64,000 bases of DNA from Cryoendolithus antarcticus (Eukaryota; Ascomycota; Dothideomycetes; Cladosporiales; Cladosporiaceae): NCBI GenBank assembly GCA_002077065.1, contig NAJO01000004.1, forward strand, positions 1,178,001-1,242,000, in the 5' to 3' direction. Position 1 is the first letter of the stretch. Every line of letters begins with the position of its first letter. A program made the translations under genes and the position numbers. Positions 31,235 to 41,118 of this stretch are shown in pieces. The notes below the pieces were generated by a model that was given only the letters and a program-made list of their open reading frames with translations, had not been told where the DNA came from and did no database searches.

Positions 31235-31825
31235 GGCCCCGGCCTGTAAATGATGCGTGTCGCCAATTGATAGTGAGGTGAAGTGTGGAGTCCTGTTGTG
31301 AGAAGTATGATGAAGCCATTAAGACGAAGTGTGTGGTAGTAGCAAGGCAGGTGCATGTGGTGGTGCTGTCGGAAGGAAGGAGCGAAGGAGGTAAGAAAGG
31401 CAGGTACGAGAGAAGTGCTCATCTCACTTACACTTGCTCATGACATTCGACTCCATCACATAAGATTGAGACGCTCATTATTCAGTCCCTCAAATATTCA
31501 TTGTCTGAGAAGTACTTCTGTCGCATCAACGTTCGCTCCTATTCGCAGCTTCTTGCCAGCTACCACGAGCCCTGCCCCAGTGTGCCCAAACGCCTAGCTC
31601 AGTTCGATCAGATCAATCCATCACACATACCCCTCCTAGCGCCAGGCTCGCCAGGCGCGCGCAAATCCATTCCATAAGTCAACAAATTGGTATCGGTCGT
31701 TCAGTCATCGCGGAAGTGAAGCTGAGCCTGTCAACGTTGCCACCCAATGCGTGTATGTGGCAACTCCAGGCCAATATGCGACATGTCGTGTCGCGAAACG
31801 TAGTGAGTAAGAATCAGTGGTCGTG
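31235..31825. other. Intergenic, promoter of the ubiquitin-like gene
   Basis: 591 bp between two minus-strand genes. ORFs in it are short and overlapping. Nothing recognisable beyond expected promoter and 3' UTR. Confidence 0.45.
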
Positions 31826-32800
31826 CTATGATGCAGCGGGAGGAGCAGGAGAAGTTACGGGTGGTGGTGTCTTCGGCGCCACCACTGCAGCGAGCTCAGT
31901 GACTTCCGATGGTGTGGTAGTCGCCTCTGATTTAACAACTGGTTCTTCGGACACTCGATCAAGGGTTGCTTTGTCGGTCGCATTCGTCGCTGGCGGTTTC
32001 ATGGGCCACAGCGAGTCCTCTTCGCCTGACTCCAACTTTCTTCTCTTGCCTCGTGGTGCGGGCTCCAACGGCGTCCTGCAATACGTGACAGTGCGAGTGA
32101 CGACTTGACGCACGCTGACCTTGCCCGGCTTGCCGTTGACTTCAGTGTCGACGTCGGCAGGTGTAAACGACGCGCTCCATGGTGCGGCACTGAGTGGTGT
32201 GCTCGAGTAGGGTGATTGTGCAGAGCGAGAAGACTGCATGGCGGGAGAGAAAGGTGATTGTGGGATCTGGAGTTTTCGAGGTGTTCGAGACGATCGAGGT
32301 CCCGGTTTGATGAAAGGTGAAGGCGGGATCATGATTCTCGGTGATTCAGGTCTCGTTCGCGAGGAGCCGGCACTGCTAAACGATGCAGCACTGTCGCTGG
32401 CATTGGTCGACGTCGATGCAGTCGAGGCGTACGAAGTGTTGCGAGAGAGGGCGGGTTGCGAAGTAGGGGTTGGAATAGAGATGCGATCGAGGTGGGTCTC
32501 GGATGCTTTGTCATTAGACTTATCGACGGGCTTGTCGCTGAAGCGAAAGTGGCTGCTGGTGCTTGTCGACATGGGACTCATCATCGCTGGTGTAGCGTTC
32601 CTGAGAAAGTCGAGGTAGGCAGATGGAGGCGTGATGGGGGTGCGGAGTGCTTCGTCCCGCTTGAGGAAGCCCGGCGATCCTGCCATAGGGCTACGCATCT
32701 CGGAGGGGAAAGTACCAGAGCCAGGCGTCTGCAGCGAGGATGAAGTGCTGCTACGCTTCTCGAAGCCCGCAGCAGCCATGGTGGCGGTGATAGCAGACAT
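31826..32800 (-). CDS. Ser/Thr/Pro-rich fungal hypothetical protein
   Basis: Single exon, 324 residues, start MSAITATMAAAGFEKRSS. I do not recognise a named family. Visible elements are RTPITPPSAYLDFLRN (about residues 53-68), a sequence style that recurs in fungal regulatory-type disordered proteins, a Ser-rich core, several proline-directed patches (RIMIPPSPFIKPGPRSSRTP, KLQIPQSPFSPAM) and a single more ordered strand set VSVRQVVTRTVTYCRTPLEP followed by a basic KRRKLESG (nuclear-localisation-like). The C-terminus is Pro/Ala/Thr-rich. Nuclear localisation and proline-directed phosphorylation are inference only. Confidence 0.7.
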   Translation of the reverse strand: MSAITATMAAAGFEKRSSTSSSLQTPGSGTFPSEMRSPMAGSPGFLKRDEALRTPITPPSAYLDFLRNATPAMMSPMSTSTSSHFRFSDKPVDKSNDKASETHLDRISIPTPTSQPALSRNTSYASTASTSTNASDSAASFSSAGSSRTRPESPRIMIPPSPFIKPGPRSSRTPRKLQIPQSPFSPAMQSSRSAQSPYSSTPLSAAPWSASFTPADVDTEVNGKPGKVSVRQVVTRTVTYCRTPLEPAPRGKRRKLESGEEDSLWPMKPPATNATDKATLDRVSEEPVVKSEATTTPSEVTELAAVVAPKTPPPVTSPAPPAAS

Positions 32801-34523
32801 CGTCAATTGCCTTTGTTGGGTAGAAGTAACGGCCGGCGAAGTGAGTGAACGACACGGCCGTGTCAGCTCCCAAGTTCTGCAGACTAGCAGTCAGCAACGC
32901 CCGTGAAGGAGAAGACAGCAGCGAGCGACACGGATAAGAGAGGATAACAGGCGGCACAGAGCTTAAGGAAGACAAAGGAAGGCAACACTTTCTCAGGCAG
33001 AGCGTATATGCAGCAGCGCACCGCACGGCGGCAAGCTTACCTCAGACCCGTGGGCGTCTGGCTGAACGCGAATGGTGCTGCCGACCTGCGACAACACATG
33101 CAGCGGGCGACGCGGGCGGAGGAGGAAGTCGCTGCGCACTATTCCTGGGGTCGGCGCGTAGAGGATAGAGGTGTAGCCGCTTCGACCGATTTTGTGATGC
33201 GCCAGGTGAACCAATGGGGGAAGCGTCCGAGTCGTTGGTGTGAAAGCTAAGGGCTGTACCCGAACTTCCCTGCAGGGCGGCAGGGCTGTGATTTGGTGGA
33301 GGTTTTGCTAAGCGCCCAGTGCTGGTACTCGAATGATACTTTTGCTGTAGTCTGCAGGCGATGCTAGGGCGAAGGAACCGGTGAGATACTCGTAGTATTG
33401 CTGTGCCAGAGTGATGCAGCTGTCACATAGATTGGATATGTGCGTTGGCGAGAGCTAGACCGAGGAGAAAGTAGGTGTTGGTCGTTCCGTGAAGCGTCGA
33501 ATCCCGACTGGACGGCTAGCCGAGTGCCCGAGCGCGTGGCCGTGGATCCTGAGATGACTTCTGGAAAAGACGAAGAATGAAGATCATGAAAGATTGTGCA
33601 ATATGTTGTATATTCTCATATTATACCGCTGTCTTCACGGCGACATGTAGATATAGCAACACGGAAGCGCTGCGACTTTGGTACTCTGCTGTTGATCTGC
33701 CAGCAACCGCCAGACCTCACCCCAGTAAACATGGCACATTGGCTTCTCACTGGCAGTCGACATAAAATCGATAAACTATAGGAGCGCGTCATCGATGCAT
33801 ATCTGCGGCGTTACGCCGAAGTGGGAAGCATTGTAGGATGCTTAGTTGCCAACAAGTCCAATGGATCTTGATCCTTGGCCAAACATGGAAGTTATGCTCT
33901 CCAATCGACACGCCGACGATACTGACTGGCTCACGACGCCGACCAACATCGACACCTATACTTGGACGGGCAAGGCAGAGTAGCGCGCGGCAGTGCCATG
34001 TCTGCCATGTGTCGTATGTTGGTGAAGCAAGATTGCACGACTCGAGCCCAGTGCCATGCTTTTGCTATGTAGGCGCCGGCTCACGTCGGAGCGCGGGACC
34101 ATGATGCAAGTGTCAATGAGTGTGTCTGCTTTCCGGGAGACTGCAGGGTGCCCGTGCTGCTACTGACTGCGTCACGGTTGTTGTTGAAGGCTCACTGCAT
34201 CAGAGAGAGCATCGCTGGTGCGTTACGATCTTACCAGGATCGTATAGAACACGACTTTTTCGACAGCCGTTTGAGCACCACACTGCTTTACCGCGCTTAG
34301 TAGGCGCTCTCGACATCGAAAACCTCGAAGCTATTGGTAGAAGAGCATACATAGTCTCGGAGTACTCGGTATTTCGATGCTTACCCGGGTTCGGGAGATC
34401 CTACCCCATTAGTGCGTGCGTCAGGTGCATTTCAATAGGCGTCTTGTTCACGACATATATGTGAAAAGTCAAAAGAACGATACTGATCAGGATATATACA
34501 CAATACCTCCATCACATCACCCC
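32801..34523. other. Gene-poor 1.7-kb stretch upstream of a minus-strand gene
   Basis: It separates the Ser/Pro-rich gene start from the sdh2 stop. ORFs at 33838-34104 and 34120-34464 (plus) have no family features and skewed composition. A tRNA-like B box (TCGAATCC) near 33497 lacks a matching acceptor stem. I see no gene or transposon protein. Confidence 0.45.
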
Positions 34524-35476
34524 TCAAGTGAATGCCATGCTCTTCTTGATCTCCGCAATCGCCAACGCGGGGTTCAAACCCTTCGGACACGTCCTGCTGC
34601 AGTTCAGGATCGTGTGACACCGGTACAGACTCATGCTGTTGTTGAGCATCTCCTTGCGCTGCGCAGTCTTCTCGTCACGCGAGTCGGCAATCCAGCGGTA
34701 TGACTGCATGAGCACAGCTGGGCCAAGGTACTGCTCGCTGTTCCACCAGTAAGATGGGCAAGACGTGCTGCAGCAGGCGCAGAGAATGCACTCGTACATG
34801 CCATCGAGCTTCTTGCGGTCCTCCTTCGATTGGCGATGCTCGCGACCCTATTTCATGTTAGTAATTGCGCTTGGTATCACGACTCAAATTTTGAACTCAC
34901 GTCAGGTGCGGGTGTGTCACGCTGTAGGTACGGCTGGATCGACTTGTATTGCTTGTAGAACTGCGTCAAGTCCGGCACCAGATCCTTAACGACGTATGTG
35001 TGCGGTAGAGGATAGATACGCGCCTCCTGCTTCTTATCTGGGTTGATGCGGCATAAGCATGCTAGTGTGTTCACACCATCGATGTTCATTGCACAGCTCC
35101 CGCAAATACCCTCTCGACAGCTTCGCCTGAACGTTAATGTAGGGTCGACCTCGTTCTTAATTCGGATGAGCGCATCCAGCATCATGGGTCCGGTCTTGTT
35201 CAAGTCGAGTGTGTAGGACTGCATTTTCGGCTTCGTTGATGGCTCATCCGGGTTCCATCGGTAGATGTGGAAGGTCTTGATTGTGGCATCCTTATCTGGT
35301 GCAGCCTCTCCCTTGGTGGACGTTTTCGAGGATGGTGTGGGCTGTGTGGACGCGGACAATGTTTCGGAGACGGTGCTGAGAGGTTCGGCTTTCGTGGTCT
35401 CCACGACAGAGGCCATGCCACGTCGGAAGACTTGTGGGCTGACGGCGAAACGCCGTGTTGCTAGTCTGAATGCCAT
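34524..35476 (-). CDS. sdh2: Succinate dehydrogenase iron-sulfur subunit, Sdh2
   Basis: Two exons, 34901-35476 and 34524-34847, 53-nt intron; 299 residues. It is the complex II subunit that carries electrons from the flavoprotein to ubiquinone in the inner mitochondrial membrane. The N-terminus ([20 protein letters not shown]) is a presequence rich in Arg and lacking acids. The plant-type ferredoxin domain holds the [2Fe-2S] ligands in [20 protein letters not shown] plus the following AC. Exon 2 holds the [4Fe-4S] motif [16 protein letters not shown] and the [3Fe-4S] motif [18 protein letters not shown]. The His in CHTILNC is the residue known to contact ubiquinone and carboxamide fungicides; it is the ordinary form here. 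A CCAAT box lies upstream at 35578-35582, which would suit HAP-complex control. Confidence 0.97.
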
Positions 35477-35839
35477 GATGTGTGTTGGACGATAGTGGAG
35501 TGGAGATGTGGTGGTGTGTTGACCACTGTAGTAGAGACGAGGTCAATGATGCTGTTTGGAAGGCGGAGTGGCGTTGCCCAATCACGAGCCTGCCAAATCT
35601 CGCTGAGGGAAAGAGCGATGCCGAGGCCCTTCCCGAAATCGCAGCGTCAACTCAATCTTGCATGAAACCTCGCCGAGATCTTCCTGCTCGGCTGGGCACA
35701 CATCCTGTGCACCGATGATGTTTCGCGATCTCGAACGACGCTTGTAAGGAAGAATCGTGCAGTCATGCAGGAATGGGTCCCAAGTCAAGCAATTCAATAC
35801 TGAATGTATCGTCGTCCTTTCCACATCAAGTACCGCAGG
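35477..35839. promoter_or_regulatory. Divergent promoter, sdh2 / HAD phosphatase
   Basis: 363 bp between two divergent starts. It contains a CCAAT pentamer at 35578-35582 on the plus strand, about 100 bp upstream of the sdh2 start. CCAAT-binding HAP complexes are known to control respiratory genes; use here is inference. Confidence 0.4.
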
Positions 35840-36766
35840 ATGGGTGAACCCATAGATTTGATCCTGGACTGGGATGGCACCCTCACCCGGAAGGACACTA
35901 TGTTCGCCATGGCAGAAATTGCGCGCGCCAGAGACCGACGACTTGGAGTAGTCTCCAACGCGACCGAGTCCTGGACTGGCTTCGGGCAGGCTTACATCGA
36001 TGACTACAGCATCCATAAAGGGCAATATCGACCGTTAGCCCGCGAACGGACAGATGCGGAGCAAGAGAGCGCATGGCTGCGGAGCTTGTCTCACGTCGAG
36101 CAAAAGAGCGTCGCTCGAGTGGCGCAATCTGGCTTCTTTCGCGGAGTGAAAAGCGCGGATGTCGTTGACGCGGCGTTCAAGGTGCTTGCAAGCGGACAGC
36201 TTGCAATGCGGACCGGCTGGGAGAAAGCATTCCTCCAGACACGCCGAGGGTCCCCAGTAGAGGCGAAGATCGTAAGTGTCAATTGGAGTGCAGCATTTAT
36301 CAGAGTAGCCCTGAATGAAGCAGCTCAAAACGCTGAGATCAGCCCTGCCGAGAGGGACATGCTGCGCAGTGGCATTAACGGCGTGAACATCGTTGCCAAC
36401 GAGATCGACGGTCTTGATGCTCGAGAAGGCAGCACAGGTGACTTGACCAACGGCGACGACCCCGGTGTGCGAACGAGCTATGACAAGCTGCGGCAACTCC
36501 CTTTGTCGTTCGACAGCTTGAAAGTGTACGTTGGCGACTCGGCCACAGACTTTGACAGCCTTTCGGCCGTCCATCTCGGCGTGTGTATACGTGACGAGCC
36601 AATGCAGTCAAGCCAGGCCAGCCTGGCCGAGACCTTCACTCGCCTTGGCCGGGAGGTAAAGCACATCAGCAACCTGTCTGTCGCAGACGTCCAGCATGGA
36701 AGATCTAAGGACGTTGTGTGGGCTCGAGACTTCGACGAGATCATGCACTTCGTTCACGCTCTGTAG
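35840..36766 (+). CDS. HAD-superfamily hydrolase, phosphoserine-phosphatase-like
   Basis: Single exon, 308 residues from MGEPIDLILDWDGTLTRKD; an in-frame ATG 36 bases upstream is possible but adds a basic tail before the core strand. Motif I is DWDGTLT (catalytic Asp at about residues 10 and 12). Motif II is IVSVNWSAAFI with Ser/Asn at the strand end. Motif IV is VYVGDSATDFDSLS. A helical cap (about residues 20-145) lies between motifs I and II. The order is that of a HAD phosphatase with C1 cap. Substrate is not evident; fungal relatives are mostly unnamed. It shares its upstream region with sdh2 and ends only 20 bp from the stop of the opposing monooxygenase gene. Confidence 0.85.
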   Translation: MGEPIDLILDWDGTLTRKDTMFAMAEIARARDRRLGVVSNATESWTGFGQAYIDDYSIHKGQYRPLARERTDAEQESAWLRSLSHVEQKSVARVAQSGFFRGVKSADVVDAAFKVLASGQLAMRTGWEKAFLQTRRGSPVEAKIVSVNWSAAFIRVALNEAAQNAEISPAERDMLRSGINGVNIVANEIDGLDAREGSTGDLTNGDDPGVRTSYDKLRQLPLSFDSLKVYVGDSATDFDSLSAVHLGVCIRDEPMQSSQASLAETFTRLGREVKHISNLSVADVQHGRSKDVVWARDFDEIMHFVHAL

Positions 36767-36786
36767 AAGTCTAGATCATGTGTACT

Positions 36787-38557
36787 CTATATCTTGCCAT
36801 ACTTCGCTCTGAACTCCTCTAGCAGTGCTTGATTCTCTTCCGCCCACACCGGCTCCGTCATCCACATCCACCAGCTCTTCTTCTTATGGCTCTCGAGCCC
36901 AAGCTCCCCAAGCACCTTGTCAGTATACGCCACCATCTCGAACTCCATGGCATTACCCGGTCCACCAATAGCAGGGTATTTTCTTCGATTCCAAGTCGCC
37001 ACGTATGCGATGTCCTGCTCCATGGCTTCGCGCGCAGGGAGCCTGATGTGGCCGTCCATGACCGCGATGGCGTAGAGGGACTGGACGAAAGCGACGTGGT
37101 AGGAGTTCGCGCATAGGGGGATCCCGAGGAAGGCGATGCTGGGGTCGGCTGCTGGGGTGGTATGATTGTATAGGCGGTATGGTGTGTGTGATTGCTCCTT
37201 GGTGGGCAGAGGTGAGTCGTGAAGGTAGGGCCACCTTTGCAGCACCTTCTGCTCGGCGGCGTGGTCGAGTGCAGACCAGTGTGCACGCTCGCGCTCGAAC
37301 AACTCGGCATGCTCGTTCGACACAGGTAAGCCTAGTTCCGCAGCTTCGTTGGCGGAGAACTCGGGGTGCGCCTGCTCGAACCCGGTGGCCAACAGAAGTA
37401 CGTCTGTCTGTATCTCCCTTCCGTCCTTCAGCACCACAGTGTCCTTCCCCAGTTCTCCTATTTCACCTCGGAACACATTTACCTTCTGCGCTATCACATT
37501 CCAGAAATCCTCCGGATCCCTGTTCAGCGCGCCGAAGTAGCCCGTCCGCCACCTCGCGCTTGCGTACGACTTTAGGTCCCGGAAGCCGGGTAATGCACCA
37601 CGACGAGTGTCGTACTTTGCACTGGCTGTTGCATCGTCAAGTTGCTTGTTCCAGATGAAGTCCATGAGCCTCTCCCCAATCCACGTCTTGTGCAAAAACC
37701 AACTCCACCAATTCTCTGGCAGCCAAGGGTTCGCGAAGCTCAGTGCGCTGATGATACGAGTAGTACCAAGCTCGGTAATATGCTCATACTTGCCCAAACC
37801 TTGCGCAGGGAGCAGGGAAAGTGCTCCCGGCCCGGTGTCGCGGATCAGCCAGTTGACCGTACGGCGGTGGTGTTTGTCGATGGCGGCAGTGTAGACTATG
37901 TCTGCGGCGGACTTGGACCCGCCGAGAACTGTGACATGGGTGTGAGAGGCTTTAGAAGGTTCCTCGGAAGTGAAAATGCCAGAGCTACCCCAATCTTTCT
38001 GGTGGACGATTGGGCCCTCGAACACTTTCCGGTCTTGGAAAGGGGGAATGCGCGGTTGTGTGAAGAGACCAGTGGCCATGATGAGTTTTCTCCCGTAGTA
38101 GAGAGTGCCTTGCCTATCGGTCTTGCAAGTGACCTGCCACAAACTGCCATTCTTGGCGATCGAGCCCACTGAGCATTTGAAATCGCATCGCTCTCTCACG
38201 CCTCGCACACTCGCGTAGTCCTCCAAGTACTTGCTCACGAGCTTCGAGTCCTGGGAGCTTTTGTACGATCGCTCGGGGGGAGGTGATGTCATGGGCAGGT
38301 CATGGAAGCCAGCTACGCGTGTGCCGGACTGTGACCAGAAGCCCGGATAGCTGCGCTCGGTGGACCATACGCCACCAACGTCTGAGCCAGCCTCAAGAAT
38401 GCGGATATTCGCCTCAGGGTAGAGCGAGAGATAGGTGGAGGCAGCGCAGAGACCATAGATGCCTTGCTCGTGGATTAGTATCTTGACGGTGTGCTGGCGA
38501 ATTTGATCGCATACCTGCGCCGACGACAATGAGGTCGTAGCTCTTCTCGTCCATCAT
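36787..38557 (-). CDS. Flavin-containing monooxygenase (FMO-like)
   Basis: Two exons, 38515-38557 and 36787-38462, 52-nt intron; 572 residues. The first exon supplies the N-terminal strand MMDEKSYDLIVVGA and the intron splits the Gly codon, giving the FAD motif VVGAGIYGLCAASTYL. Next are EAGSDVGGVWSTERSYPGF, an ATG motif LIMATGLFTQPRIP and the FMO-type segment FEGPIVHQKDW. A second dinucleotide fold is VTVLGGSKSAADIVY (NADPH). A C-terminal LLLATGFE follows. In the family such enzymes oxygenate soft nucleophiles or ketones with NADPH. A C-terminal Trp-rich tail (KKKSWWMWMTEPVW) is unusual. The intron ends in CAAG, a less common acceptor. The substrate is unknown; no pathway genes flank it. Confidence 0.88.
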
Positions 38558-39041
38558 GTCAACAGCTCTCGCCGCCGAACTTCAGCAGGGGATTTACGGC
38601 GTGGAGATCAGTATGAGTCTGTGACCATAAAGGAAGCTTCATGGATTAATGGCTTCCCGCCAGACCTAGCCTGTCAAGTAAACGCGGAAAGAGCGAGTTT
38701 CGAGAGAAGAGATTGAAACATAAGATTATCTATGAGCCTACCATTATCGGTATCGTGCGGCTGAAGAGACCATGTAAGACTCGAGACACACGTGAGGTAC
38801 AACGCATAAGATCTATTACCTTACGTGCGTCTGATGGCGGTCTCCAGTAGTAGATTTTCCTCGTCCTGCTCGTGTGCTAAGGAGTTCTTCGATGAATGTG
38901 TAGTTGCTGTATGAAGATGTGAAGAGGTTCACGTGGATGAAGTGGACATGCTGACATGACTCGAGCTGTTCCTGCGCAACCACATCCAGCAGCAACAATT
39001 TTTGGCGCAGCGTGACGCATTGTCTACACAGTGTGCACGTC
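38558..39041. promoter_or_regulatory. Divergent promoter, monooxygenase / U2B''
   Basis: 484 bp between two divergent starts, carrying both promoters. No strong motif or ORF is visible. Confidence 0.4.
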
Positions 39042-39818
39042 ATGTCGACAACTCTTACCAAGGCTACGCCAAACGGCGCAGTCGAACAGCGCATTGCACC
39101 AAACCAGTCGCTCTATCTTAGAAACCTCCCCGACAAGATCCCCAAGCATGACCTGAAGCGCGCATTGTACATGCTCTTCACAACGTATGGCCCTGTCCTC
39201 GACATCGTTGCAGTGAAGAATAGCAAGATGCGAGGTCAGGCACACGTTTTGTTCCGCGATGTGCATGCTGCGACTCAGGCTATGCGCGCCTGTCAAGGCC
39301 TAGACTTTTTTGGCAACGAGATGGTATGTGCAATGCGCTCAAGAGTGAGATTCATGTCAGCTAACGCCTTGTACTAGACCATCACATACGCAAAGTCGAA
39401 GAGCAAGACCCTAGCCAAGATGACCGGCCAATACGATCCTCCTCTTCAGCCTAGCGAGCCTGCAGCGGTGGAAGCACCTACGAACACGATCCCTGCACCA
39501 CCTGGTCTCGAGGCACCTGGCACCGCTCCAGCAACTACTTTAATCCCAACGCCTGGAATAGGAGGGCCGCCTCCAGGGATGGGTGGTCCACCGCCAGGGA
39601 TGGGAGGTCCGCCACCGGGCATGGGAGGTCCTCCGCCGGGCATGGGCGGTCCGCCACCTGGTATGAACGGGCTGGCAGCGCCCAAAATACCGGTCGAAGA
39701 TGCTCCCAGCCCGCAAGGAGTCAAGAGAACGCGAAACGAGAGCGATGGTGAAGGCGATGCGCCTATGGAGGAGGACTCGGAGGGCGAGATGGACATGAGT
39801 GAGGATGACAGTGATTGA
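39042..39818 (+). CDS. msl1: U2 snRNP B'' / U1A-type RRM protein
   Basis: Two exons, 39042-39323 and 39378-39818, 54-nt intron; 240 residues. The N-terminal RRM (about residues 20-100) has the U1A/U2B'' hallmark NQSLYLRNLPDKIPKHDLKR, LFTTYGPVLDIVAVKN, RNP1 as KMRGQAHVLFRD, and, across the intron, ITYAKSKSK. In the family this protein binds the U2 snRNA loop with U2A'. Instead of the second RRM of metazoan homologues, the C-terminal half has five exact-length copies of GGPPPGM (39561-39665) and then an acidic tail ending MDMSEDDSD. A single RRM is common in fungal Msl1-like proteins. The promoter is shared with the flavin monooxygenase. Confidence 0.88.
39561..39665 (+). repeat. 21-bp tandem repeat, five units, in U2B''
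   Basis: Five consecutive 21-base units, each coding GGPPPGM, starting at 39561, 39582, 39603, 39624 and 39645. They differ only at silent third positions. This resembles the PPGM repeats of SmB/N proteins and may bind WW- or GYF-type domains (inference). Confidence 0.9.
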
Positions 39819-39926
39819 GACCTTCAGCTCTTCAAGTACCTAAAGCAGATGTGCCAAGGCGATCACGAGGGCGGTAAGGACCGTGAAAATACAGAGTCAA
39901 CGGCATGAGAGGGCATATGGTAGGTG

Positions 39927-40715
39927 TCATGGCACGCGGATTGTACCTATGTTATCTGACCCAACCTCAGCTTCCCTGCTGTATGTCTGAACAGCCTGAC
40001 CGACTTCGATCGGCACACTCAGCCCGATGCTTGAGCCTATGACCCCAAACCACCGCATCAAATACATTTCTGGGCTCAAGTTGGCTTCCCTCTCGGATAC
40101 CGCTCTCATAGCGTCTTGCGTAAGACACGGATGGACGAACCACGCTAGCGAGCCCGTCACTGGGTGCTCACCCATGCTCAGCGCGCCCATGGTCCCTACT
40201 GCCTGCATCTGCGACTTGTACGCATCGGGCACAAGGAGACTGTACACCTGCTCTGGCGAGGAAGCAGCAGCGGGCGATAGATCGGGAAGGCTGATGTAAA
40301 CAAGGGGCACTTGGTACGAGGCAGAGTGAACGATGTCGTAGCAGACTCGCGTGCGTAGCTGCTGCATCTCACACGCACTCGATCTCTCAATGATCTCCTC
40401 GTCCTCATCAGGCACTTCGTCGTCGCTGCCTTCATCCACTGCTTTGTCGCTCGCGTCGACCACAGTGGAAGTCGGGAATGCAACCTCGCAAGTGATCCGC
40501 AGATATCTCACTCCATACTGCATCCATAATCAGCCTGGCGTCCCACAATCCGACTAGTATACCCAATAACTCACCCTCTCCCTCATTCCAACATCCACCC
40601 ACCCCCTCCCATCCTTCCTCTCCCTTCCAACTTCATCACCCCGCAAACAGACACCCCGCCAAACGCCACAAAGCCACTCGCACGCCACATCCAACTCCCT
40701 CGCCTCAATAGCCAT
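39927..40715 (-). CDS. atg10: Atg10, E2-like enzyme of autophagy
   Basis: Two exons, 40575-40715 and 39927-40517, 57-nt intron; 243 residues. Atg10 transfers Atg12 to Atg5 during autophagosome formation. The catalytic segment is GEHPVTGSLAWFVHPCLTQD with the HPC cysteine, preceded by EQVYSLLVPD and VPLVYISLPDLS, and followed by YLMRWFGVIGSSIGLSVPIE, all in family order. The N-terminal exon (MAIEARELDVACEWLCGVWR) fits the usual first helix with EF..AC. It is short and Trp/Arg-rich, so an extra small upstream exon cannot be excluded. An acidic insertion (DEGSDDEVPDEDEE) lies between the first strand and the core. It ends about 110 bp from the end of U2B''. Confidence 0.85.
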
Positions 40716-41118
40716 CAAACGCAAGCCATCCAGCAAAATCCCATCTACGTGTCGCACTAAGCAAATGCACTAGCTCCGAGTGGTGCTTACACAGCAGAGC
40801 TGCTGACGTGAGGTCTCGGAGCTGGTGAAGAACTTGGATGGTAAGTGGTCGAGTGCGGGCGGAAGCTAATGGGTGTACGCGTTGGCTTGCGACGGACGAG
40901 TGTGGAGAGCTGGGTTGGCGGGTCGAAGGATGCGGATGGCGTTTGGTGGTGTTGGTTTGATGCTTATTTGACATAGCGGGACTGCAAGTGTGGAAGAGAG
41001 GAGGTCCGATGGTGGGGGCTTGGGAAGTGGCGTTGCTTGTGGGGAAGCTTCGTGGTGCTTGACATGTAAGTCATTATGTATTCTAGCACCTATTTCTGGT
41101 AAGACTGCTATATGCCTG
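40716..41118. other. Intergenic, atg10 promoter
   Basis: 403 bp between two minus-strand genes; expected to contain the atg10 promoter, perhaps an upstream exon, and the 3' end of the eIF2B-gamma gene. Nothing else seen. Confidence 0.45.

Noticed and set aside
33440..33520. tRNA-like boxes around 33440-33520
   Set aside because: A B-box-like TCGAATCC is present but the A box is poor and no acceptor stem pairs.
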